Below are positions 5,780 through 11,173 of a stretch of 12,440 nucleotides of DNA, piece after piece. The notes beneath the pieces were generated by a model, which saw only the letters and a program-made list of their open reading frames with translations, ran no database searches and was not told the origin of the DNA. The stretch is from Treponema sp. (lineage in GTDB: Bacteria > Spirochaetota > Spirochaetia > Treponematales > Breznakiellaceae). Every line of letters begins with the position of its first letter. Positions within the stretch are counted from its first letter, which is position 1. The DNA is taken from contig JAISND010000266.1 in the NCBI GenBank assembly GCA_031276615.1, positions 1 to 12,440 of the forward strand, in the 5' to 3' direction. The translations under genes were made by a program, and so were the position numbers.

Positions 5780-6141
5780 GGCGCCGGATTTTTCGCGGTC
5801 ATGGTACAACGTCCGTTAAACACACAGCCGGTCTCCATAAAAATTTCGGGGGCGCATACGTTCCCCGCCAGCTCTCCCGTGATGGTCACCTCTACCTTTT
5901 CGGCGGCGGTTACGTCGCCCTTTACCTTCCCCCGGATTATCACCCTGGAGGCGTTGATATTCGCGTTGACTACGGCTTCCTCGTCGATCACCAGGAGTCC
6001 CTTTGCGCTGATCTCGCCCGAAACTTTCCCGCGTATCAGAAAGGGCTTCTCGAAATTCAGAGTCCCGGAAAAATCGATATCCGGCGACAGAATCGTATCA
6101 AAATCCTCATCATCCAGGATATCGTTGTGGACATCGGTCAT
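5776..6141 (-). CDS. Bactofilin (polymer-forming cytoskeletal protein)
   Basis: The product is 121 residues, a compact member of the bactofilin (DUF583) family. From about residue 18 it shows the regular beta-helix pattern: FSGTL, LIRGKVSGEISAKGLLVID, VIIRGKVKGDVTAAEKVEV and a closing AGNVCAPEIFMETGCVFNG. Bactofilins self-assemble without nucleotide into filaments on the inner face of the membrane and influence cell shape and wall synthesis; this fits a helical spirochete and the coupled periplasmic TPR protein. A frame open from 6288 exists, but CGGAGGAAACA directly before the ATG at 6141 decides the start, and the extra 49 residues would be encoded by a dispersed repeat. A TATACT (6276-6271) may be the -10 of the operon; no good -35 is visible. 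Confidence 0.9.
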   Translation of the reverse strand: MTDVHNDILDDEDFDTILSPDIDFSGTLNFEKPFLIRGKVSGEISAKGLLVIDEEAVVNANINASRVIIRGKVKGDVTAAEKVEVTITGELAGNVCAPEIFMETGCVFNGRCTMTAKNPAP

Positions 6142-6223
6142 TGTTTCCTCCGGAACGGAACATCCGTCACAAGGTGTTTCCGGGTCTCCGCCTTTTAACC
6201 GCAACAAACAGCCGCCCGCGGCC

Positions 6224-6247
6224 TGTTGCGCTTCGCGCATAAAACCT
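6224..6247 (+). repeat. 24-bp dispersed repeat, copy 1
   Basis: This is identical to 11133-11156. It begins a short hairpin (TTGCGCT pairing with AGCGCAA about 23 bases on), nested in outer CCGCC/GGCGG pairing. It lies in the bactofilin 5' leader region. Confidence 0.85.
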
Positions 6248-6276
6248 TCAGCGCAAGGCGGAAAACCCTCAGTATA

Positions 6277-6332
6277 AGCCTGTCCCAAAACTAATTGACT
6301 GTACGCTAACGCGCACGGTTTTGGGCCAGGCT
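6277..6332. repeat. Long imperfect inverted repeat in the divergent intergenic region
   Basis: Bases 6277-6291 pair with 6318-6332 (15 positions, one mismatch at 6283/6326), with a 26-base loop. The arm core TCCCAAAAC resembles the palindromes at 966-1007 and 6383-6410. The edge AGCCTGTCCCAAAAC looks like an insertion-sequence terminal repeat, but no transposase is between the arms, so a MITE-like or REP-like element is possible. Confidence 0.75.
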
Positions 6333-6334
6333 CT

Positions 6335-6382
6335 TGCAGTTTTTCAGGTTTTCACCCTTGCAAAACTGCGAATTTCAAGGTT
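6335..6382. other. Further hairpin-forming intergenic DNA
   Basis: GCAGTTTT (6335-6342) pairs with AAAACTGC (about 6362-6369) around a loop of about 19 bases. It continues the run of palindromes from 6221 to 6410. No gene is seen. Confidence 0.5.
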
Positions 6383-6410
6383 GCTTTCCCAAAACTTCAG
6401 TTTTGGGAAA
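6383..6410. repeat. Palindromic repeat, second copy of the 966-1007 core
   Basis: The 28 bases are identical to 972-999. The perfect stem here is 12 bp (6385-6396 with 6399-6410); the outer pairs of the first copy have decayed. It sits between the bactofilin and pta promoters. Confidence 0.9.
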
Positions 6411-6470
6411 ACCTCTATGGATTAAATTTATCGGGGGAGGGAACAGTCGTCAATAGGGTCAGCAGGGCAA

Positions 6471-6535
6471 GCGCATATAAACGTGATACAACGACGGGCG
6501 GAAAAAACAGGGTACAAGTTTCTCCTGGGGGCCTG
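6471..6535 (+). repeat. Dispersed intergenic repeat, copy 2
   Basis: This is the near-identical inverse of 183-248. Shared identical blocks are 6471-6489 and 6514-6535. It lies 180 bp upstream of pta. Between it and the pta promoter (6536-6622) there is only a T8 run inside a weak TGAT/ATCA hairpin and no gene. Confidence 0.85.
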
Positions 6536-6622
6536 GCGCCCACTCGGGAGAGATGATTTTTTTTATCATTCACTGGCGAGGCCGCCGCAGTTTCAGCATT
6601 ACTTTTGTCAGGATGCGAGGCC

Positions 6623-6651
6623 TTGCCCCAAGCCCTTTCCCGGAGTATGCT
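6623..6651 (+). promoter_or_regulatory. Candidate promoter of pta
   Basis: TTGCCC (6623-6628) is followed after 17 bases by TATGCT (6646-6651); each matches the sigma-70 consensus at four of six bases. The leader would be about 57 bases and include a small AAAAAC/GTTTTT hairpin before the ribosome site. Confidence 0.35.
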
Positions 6652-6714
6652 GTAAGGGAACTTTAAAAACCGGAGTTTTTGGATTTCCACGGAAAAACAA
6701 AAAGGAGCGCCATA

Positions 6715-7710
6715 ATGGATTTTGTAAAAGAAATGCGGGCAAAGGCCAAATCTATGCGGAAAAGGCTGGTACTGCCCGAAGGAACGGAGCCGCGGACAGT
6801 CAGGGCCGCGCGGATACTTGTCGATGAAGGGCTCGCGGCCTCGGTAACTCTCCTGGGAAAAGAGGGAGACATAGAAAAGGTTGCCGCCGAAGCGGGAATA
6901 AAACTCGACGGCGTCGGGGTCGTGAATCCCGCCTCGGAAAGCATCGTCGAAGAATACGCCCATGAATACCATGAACTGCGCAAGCACAAGGGCATGACCG
7001 GGGAACAGGCAAAAATCGAGATTGTGGACCCCCTGCGCTGGGGGGCCATGATGGTCCGTCTGGGGGCGGCCGATGCCAGCGTTGCGGGCGCGGAAAACAC
7101 CACCGGCGACGTGCTCCGGGCGGGGCTTGCCATCATCGGTACGGTTCCGGGCCTCAAAACCGCGTCCTCCTGCTTTGTCATGTCCAATCTTGATCCCCAG
7201 TGGGGAAAAGACGGCGCGCTTGTATTCTCCGACTGCGCGGTAATCCCCGATCCCACCGCGGAGCAGCTTGCCGACATAGCCGAAAGCGCGGCACAGTCCT
7301 GCCGGGAATTCCTTGGCGCGGAGCCGGTGGTCGCCCTCCTGTCTTTCTCCACCAGGGGATCGGCGAAGCATGACAATGTGGCCAAGGTGCAGGCCGCGGT
7401 GGAACTGCTCAGGGCCAGAAAGCCGAACTTTGTCTTTGACGGGGAGCTTCAGGCGGACGCCGCCCTGGTGCCTTCGGTAACGGACAAAAAAGCCCCCGGA
7501 AGCCCTGTCAGGGGGAAGGTGAACACCCTGATCTTCCCTGACCTTGGAGCGGGCAACATCGGCTACAAGCTGGTGCAGCGCCTGGGCAGGGCCGAAGCCT
7601 TCGGCCCCTTCCTCCAGGGTTTTGCCAAACCCGTCAGCGATCTTTCCCGCGGCGCTTCGGTGGACGATATTGTCACCACCGCCGCGGTTACGCTGTCCAG
7701 GGTAAAATAA
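6715..7710 (+). CDS. pta: Phosphate acetyltransferase (phosphotransacetylase)
   Basis: The product is 331 residues, the normal size of the short Pta form without the extra N-terminal domains of the long enterobacterial type. It interconverts acetyl-CoA plus phosphate with acetyl phosphate plus CoA, and with acetate kinase it yields ATP in acetate fermentation. Family motifs run in order: LVLPEGTEPRTVRAA (18-32), the WGAMMVRLGAADASVAGA block (109-126) with NTTGDVLRA after it, a central ADIAESAAQSCREFLG, then FSTRGSAKHD, PDLGAGNIGYKLVQRLG (275-291) and SRGASVDDIV (311-320), where the Ser-Arg pair and the Asp residues correspond to the active site studied in Methanosarcina. An upstream ATG at 6679 exists, but AAAGGAG seven bases before 6715 fixes the start. 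A TPR gene starts three bases after its stop; I recall the same pair in T. pallidum (TP0094/TP0095). Confidence 0.96.
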   Translation: MDFVKEMRAKAKSMRKRLVLPEGTEPRTVRAARILVDEGLAASVTLLGKEGDIEKVAAEAGIKLDGVGVVNPASESIVEEYAHEYHELRKHKGMTGEQAKIEIVDPLRWGAMMVRLGAADASVAGAENTTGDVLRAGLAIIGTVPGLKTASSCFVMSNLDPQWGKDGALVFSDCAVIPDPTAEQLADIAESAAQSCREFLGAEPVVALLSFSTRGSAKHDNVAKVQAAVELLRARKPNFVFDGELQADAALVPSVTDKKAPGSPVRGKVNTLIFPDLGAGNIGYKLVQRLGRAEAFGPFLQGFAKPVSDLSRGASVDDIVTTAAVTLSRVK

Positions 7711-7713
7711 AGG

Positions 7714-9909
7714 GTGCTTAAACAGAAAAAACCCGCCGGGGGCAAAACCGGAAAAAGCGGCGGCGGTACGGCGCGCGCGGGCAAAAACGGCGGCGCTTCC
7801 CACGGGGCCGGAAATCCCGACGGTGCGAAACATTCCGGCGCGGGGAAAACCCGCGGCGCGGCGGCGCGGAAAAAACTTCGGCAGGCTATTCAGGCGGGGC
7901 GGGAGCGGAACTATAAAAAAGCCGTCCTCATCCTGGAAGAGCTGCTTTCGGGCTTTGAAGCTCCGCCGGAAGCGTACCTCTTTCTGGGACGATCCCTTCA
8001 CGCCCTCGGGGATTATTCCCGGGCAATCGCGAGCTTCAATGACTACGTCCGTCTGGAACCGGACTCTCCCCAGGGCTATTTTTTCACCGGCCGCGCCTAC
8101 CTCGCCCTGGGAATGCCCCACAGGGCGGTTCCCCTGCTCCGGAAGGCCCGTTCCCTCGATCCCGAAAATATTACGGTCCAGGCCCTGCTGGGAACGGCCT
8201 ATCTCAAATCCCGCCATTCACAGCTTGCGGCCGACACATTCGCGGCGGTCGTGGAAAAAGCCGCCGAAAAGGGGCTGCCCCAGGGGGAACAAACCCGGTT
8301 CTACCACGCCTACATCAACGCCCTTCTTGTCCGGGGAATCAACCTTTGCAGGATCGACGATTACGAACTCGGCGGCCAGATGTTGCGCTTCGTCCTGGAA
8401 AACGCGCGGGACGAAACCGGCGTTTACGACAACCCGCTGCTCCGCCTTGAGCTGGGCCGGGCCTGCCGGGAAACGGGGGATCTGTCCGAAGCCCTTGAAC
8501 ACTACACGGAAGCCCTGAAATACAACCCCGGTGATGTCAAAATACGCTGGTACCGCGCTTCCCTCCTCATGGCACTGGGGGAAAACCAGGAAGCGCTGAA
8601 AGAAATTGAATTTATCCGCTCCGTGGGCGCGGGGCTTCCCGATCTTCCCTGGAACAGCCGCGCGGTGGACTTTTACATGATCCGCGCCTTCATGGATGCC
8701 GGGGAATGGCGGAGGGCGGCGGATTCCTGCCGTCTGGCGCTCAAGCAATACGGCCAGGATCCCCTGATCCACGCGCTGTACGCCGAAGCCTTCCGGAATC
8801 TCGGGGACTTTGGCGCCGCCCTCAACCATCTTGAACGCGCCGTGGAACTTGATCCCGGCAACCTTAACCTCTGGTACGAGCGCATCCTTGTTGCCTGGGA
8901 GGGAGAAAACTGGAAAGCCCTCGGCAGCGCCCTTCGCTCCGCGTCCAGGCTGGACGGGGACAAAAACATCATCAGCCGTTTTTCCATACTTCTTGAGACG
9001 AAAACCGGCGAAGACGACAGAGCGGTTATCGCCCTTTTGCAGGACGCCATACGCGGACTTGGTCCCGACCCCGAACTGATGTACGCCCTGGGAGAACGCT
9101 ACCTCAAAACCGGCCTTGTCGATCTTGCCCTCTCCTGGTTCAGAAAGACTACGAGTGTACAGGAAAATCACGAAAAATCCCGGCTTGGCGAGATAGCCGC
9201 CCTTGAAGCCCTGTCCCTTGAAGGCGAAACCGCCGCCGGGGATTCCGCGGGACAGGGCCGGGCCGGAAACAAAAAAACACGGGGACTGCTCAAAAAAACG
9301 GAACGGCAGGCCGCCGCGCGGGTTTCCGGAAAAATTTCCGGAGAGCTGCGCGCAGCCTACGATGCTTACGTCAGCCGCTGGCCGGATAATTTTATTCTCC
9401 GGCGCGAACGGGCGCTTTACCTTATCCGCACCTTTGAGTATGAAGAAGCGGCCGGGGAATTTGAAACCCTGCTTGCCTGGGAACCTTCCAACCCAAGCCT
9501 GCGCAGGGTACTGGCCTACGCTTACCGCAAGACCGGCCGTTACCGGGAGGCTTCGATCTTTCTCAAGTCGCTCCTCAAGGAAAAGCCCCGCAGTATTGAA
9601 ATCCTCCTTGAATATACCGGCTGTCTTGAACGCGCCGGCGCGGCGCGCTACGCGGCGGCGGTACTTGAAAAGGCAAAAATTTTCCTTCCCAAAGCCCCCG
9701 AAATTCCCATGGCCCTGGGGCTTCTTTACGCGAAGGATAAAAATCCCGAAAAGGCTTTCGATCTTCTCAGGGAAGCGGCGGCCATTGACAAACATGATCC
9801 CCGGCCTTACCGCCTGATGGCGGCGCTCGCCGCGAAAAAGGGAGATCGGGAAGGACAAAAGAAATACGAATACGAAGCCGGGCGCCGGGAAAAAAGCCGC
9901 GTTTCCTGA
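7714..9909 (+). CDS. Large cytoplasmic TPR protein
   Basis: The product is 731 residues, read from a GTG three bases after the pta stop; the next Met is more than 130 residues in, so GTG is the best start, with AGGG about 11 bases upstream. Residues 1-52 are a Lys/Gly/Ala-rich disordered tail with no signal peptide. From about 53 to the end there are many TPR units, such as LGRSLHALGDYSRAIASFND, TGRAYLALGMPHRAVPLLRK, LGRACRETGDLSEALEHYTE and LAYAYRKTGRYREASIFLKS, in an N-terminal and a C-terminal block separated near residues 500-540 by a Gly/Lys-rich linker. TPR solenoids serve as protein-binding scaffolds; the partner is unknown. Near overlap with pta implies one transcript, but a metabolic link is only inferred from context. 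The basic tail could contact nucleic acid or acidic proteins. Confidence 0.88.
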   Translation: MLKQKKPAGGKTGKSGGGTARAGKNGGASHGAGNPDGAKHSGAGKTRGAAARKKLRQAIQAGRERNYKKAVLILEELLSGFEAPPEAYLFLGRSLHALGDYSRAIASFNDYVRLEPDSPQGYFFTGRAYLALGMPHRAVPLLRKARSLDPENITVQALLGTAYLKSRHSQLAADTFAAVVEKAAEKGLPQGEQTRFYHAYINALLVRGINLCRIDDYELGGQMLRFVLENARDETGVYDNPLLRLELGRACRETGDLSEALEHYTEALKYNPGDVKIRWYRASLLMALGENQEALKEIEFIRSVGAGLPDLPWNSRAVDFYMIRAFMDAGEWRRAADSCRLALKQYGQDPLIHALYAEAFRNLGDFGAALNHLERAVELDPGNLNLWYERILVAWEGENWKALGSALRSASRLDGDKNIISRFSILLETKTGEDDRAVIALLQDAIRGLGPDPELMYALGERYLKTGLVDLALSWFRKTTSVQENHEKSRLGEIAALEALSLEGETAAGDSAGQGRAGNKKTRGLLKKTERQAAARVSGKISGELRAAYDAYVSRWPDNFILRRERALYLIRTFEYEEAAGEFETLLAWEPSNPSLRRVLAYAYRKTGRYREASIFLKSLLKEKPRSIEILLEYTGCLERAGAARYAAAVLEKAKIFLPKAPEIPMALGLLYAKDKNPEKAFDLLREAAAIDKHDPRPYRLMAALAAKKGDREGQKKYEYEAGRREKSRVS

Positions 9910-9950
9910 AAACGAGACCGCGAAACGGAATCGGGCCGGGGCGAAAACAG

Positions 9951-9979
9951 TTGCGGGGGGCTGATAAAAATATTATAAT
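9951..9979 (+). promoter_or_regulatory. Promoter of the histone-like gene
   Basis: TTGCGG (9951-9956), 17 bases, then a perfect TATAAT (9974-9979). The predicted start near 9986 lies directly before the structured leader at 9989, leaving an untranslated leader of about 140 bases. Confidence 0.65.
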
Positions 9980-9988
9980 GTATCTGAG

Positions 9989-10036
9989 GCAGTTCCAAAA
10001 TCCGGTGGTCCGACAGGACCAAGATTATGGAACTGC
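9989..10036 (+). promoter_or_regulatory. Structured leader element, copy B (upstream of histone-like gene)
   Basis: The outer stem is 9989-9997 with 10028-10036 (9 bp). One A/A mismatch follows, then four more pairs (9999-10002 with 10023-10026), a 3/1 internal loop with CGG on the 5' side, and an inner perfect 6-bp stem (10006-10011 with 10016-10021) closed by a GACA loop. It shares sequence and fold with 302-350 upstream of tRNA-Lys, including compensatory changes. It would form the very 5' end of the mRNA. Confidence 0.7.
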
Positions 10037-10066
10037 AACTTATAAAATTGAAATGATGTAAACAGT

Positions 10067-10101
10067 GTCTGTCCGCAAAGCCGATTGCTTTACGGACAGA
10101 C
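10067..10101 (+). promoter_or_regulatory. Second leader hairpin just before the ribosome site
   Basis: GTCTGTCCG (10067-10075) pairs with CGGACAGAC (10093-10101), then after one C/A mismatch AAAGC (10077-10081) pairs with GCTTT (10087-10091). The AT-rich stretch after it (TCTAAATAATTTT) is not a clean U-run. It could be an attenuator, a stabilising 5' structure, or the end of a short leader RNA of about 120 bases. Confidence 0.6.
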
Positions 10102-10126
10102 TCTAAATAATTTTAAGGGGGAATTA

Positions 10127-11038
10127 ATGGCAACCATAACCAAAAAAAGCGCTGCCGCCAAACCAGCTTCAACGAAGAAACCGGCCGCGAAGAAAACCGT
10201 GGCCAAAAAACCCGCGGCGAAGAAGCCCGCGGCCAAAAAACCTGCCGCCAAAAAAACCGCGGTGAAGAAGCCCGCGGCGAAAAAGCCTGCCGCCAAAAAA
10301 CCTGCCGTGAAGAAGCCCGCGGTGAAAAAACCCGCAGCAAAGAAACCCGCCGCCAAAAAACCTGCCGCGAAAAAACCCGCGGCGAAGAAGCCTGCGGCCA
10401 AAAAACCGGCCGCCAAAAAAACCGCGGCGAAAAAACCGGCCGCGAAGCATGTATCCAAAGATGAGGCGTTTGATTTTGGCGGGGCCAAGGCGATGGATCT
10501 TTTTGAGGCCTATGTCCAGGAAAAACTGCCCAAGGATCAGGGCTACATTATTTCCTCTTTCTTCAGCGAGAATTCCGCGTACTCCATTTACGAGATCGTT
10601 TCCTACTCCGGCGTAAAGGCCATTCATCTTACCGAAACCGGACTGCTATTCCAGACCAACGGAAAAAAACTGCACGTCCTTGTGGAACCCGCTACCTATC
10701 CCCTGAAGGCAACGGAGCCGGTTAGCCGGAACGACAGGGAACGGATTCCCAAACGTTTCAACGAACTGGAAACCATCATCGCCAAGAATCAGACCAGAAT
10801 TATGATAGCCAAGGAACCCATTGAATCCTTCGCGTCCTTTACGGTTCTCAAACCCACGGGCATCAACTTCGCGCTGGTGTTCTACAATCTGCCGGATATA
10901 AATGAAAACCTCGCGACCTTTTTTGAAAAATCCCTGAACATGGAGCTGAAGATTCCCCAGTCGGACGCCAGGGCCGCCTCCAGGGTAATTGCCGGCACTG
11001 TCGAAAAGACCATGTCTTTCAAGGGAGAATTCGCATAA
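10127..11038 (+). CDS. Histone H1-like KKPAA-repeat protein with an unrecognised C-terminal domain
   Basis: The product is 303 residues. I chose the ATG at 10127, preceded by AAGGGGGA at good spacing; a frame open from 10085 would start inside the leader hairpin. Residues 1-16 are a short lead, 17-106 are 18 uninterrupted five-residue units of the form KK[PT][AV][AV], and 107-303 form an ordinary globular-looking domain. The basic tail is like those of bacterial histone H1-like proteins and should bind DNA or RNA without sequence specificity. The C-terminal part contains GGAKAMDLFEAYVQEKLP, GYIISSFFSENSAYSIYEIV, KAIHLTETGLLFQTNGKKLH and FALVFYNLPDINENLATFFE. It is mixed alpha/beta by eye, without a catalytic signature, signal peptide or membrane segment, and I cannot name it. 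The gene has its own promoter and structured leader, and 24 of the 36 Lys codons in the repeat tract are AAA. Confidence 0.88.
   Translation: MATITKKSAAAKPASTKKPAAKKTVAKKPAAKKPAAKKPAAKKTAVKKPAAKKPAAKKPAVKKPAVKKPAAKKPAAKKPAAKKPAAKKPAAKKPAAKKTAAKKPAAKHVSKDEAFDFGGAKAMDLFEAYVQEKLPKDQGYIISSFFSENSAYSIYEIVSYSGVKAIHLTETGLLFQTNGKKLHVLVEPATYPLKATEPVSRNDRERIPKRFNELETIIAKNQTRIMIAKEPIESFASFTVLKPTGINFALVFYNLPDINENLATFFEKSLNMELKIPQSDARAASRVIAGTVEKTMSFKGEFA
10175..10444 (+). repeat. 18 tandem 15-bp units encoding KKPAA-type repeats
   Basis: Eighteen in-frame 15-base units run without interruption. Synonymous changes are scattered (Lys AAA/AAG, Pro CCC/CCT/CCG, Ala all GC-N), and Thr replaces Pro in units 2, 6 and 17, so the array is not a recent pure expansion. 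A runs of six or seven (A7 in units 6 and 17) recur. Copy number may vary between strains. Confidence 0.95.
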
Positions 11039-11044
11039 AAAAAA

Positions 11045-11074
11045 CCTCCGGAAACCCGGCCGGGTTTCTGGAGG
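11045..11074 (-). terminator. Rho-independent terminator of ppdK
   Basis: A 13-bp stem (11045-11057 with 11062-11074, one G-T pair) closes on GGCC. On the minus strand it is followed by eight T residues (11044-11037), so it is a good terminator for ppdK coming from the right. It lies six bases past the plus-strand stop codon and may also stabilise or end the histone-like mRNA, but no U-run follows on that strand. Confidence 0.75.
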
Positions 11075-11091
11075 CTCCGCGGGAAGCGCGG

Positions 11092-11127
11092 CCGGCGGTT
11101 TGCCGCTTCAGCGCGGCGAACCGCCGG
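11092..11127. terminator. Strong GC-rich hairpin between convergent genes
   Basis: Bases 11092-11106 pair with 11113-11127 (15 pairs, one G-T) around a six-base loop. No T-run follows on either strand, so it is not a classical terminator, but together with 11045-11074 it separates two converging transcripts. Confidence 0.55.
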
Positions 11128-11132
11128 GAGTT

Positions 11133-11156
11133 TGTTGCGCTTCGCGCATAAAACCT
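11133..11156 (+). repeat. 24-bp dispersed repeat, copy 2
   Basis: This is identical to 6224-6247. Here GTTGCGCTT can pair with AAGTGCAAC (about 11158-11166) with one mismatch. It sits 18 bp from the ppdK stop codon. Confidence 0.85.
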
Positions 11157-11173
11157 ACAAGTGCAACAGGCTC

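Noticed and set aside
5120..6277. 385-codon plus-strand open frame
   Set aside because: Antisense to bactofilin and the secreted TPR gene, both strongly supported by motifs and coupling.
5776..6288. Longer 170-residue bactofilin start
   Set aside because: The additional 49 residues are encoded by a dispersed repeat and lack a ribosome site, while a strong one precedes the ATG at 6141.
6415..8217. 600-codon minus-strand open frame
   Set aside because: It lies opposite pta and the start of the TPR gene, has no family resemblance and no ribosome site; it is a by-product of GC-rich codon use in the real genes.
8218..9858. 546-codon minus-strand open frame
   Set aside because: Entirely antisense to the TPR gene, with low-complexity Gly/Phe/Arg content and no motif.
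9998..10021. Resemblance of the GGTGGTCCG stretch to a T-box antiterminator
   Set aside because: The leader is only about 140 bases, there is no stem I with a specifier loop, and the T-box consensus match is poor; the tRNA copy of the element would also make no sense as a T-box.
10175..10444. Regular short repeats suggesting a CRISPR array
   Set aside because: The units are contiguous 15-base codon repeats inside an open reading frame, without spacers.
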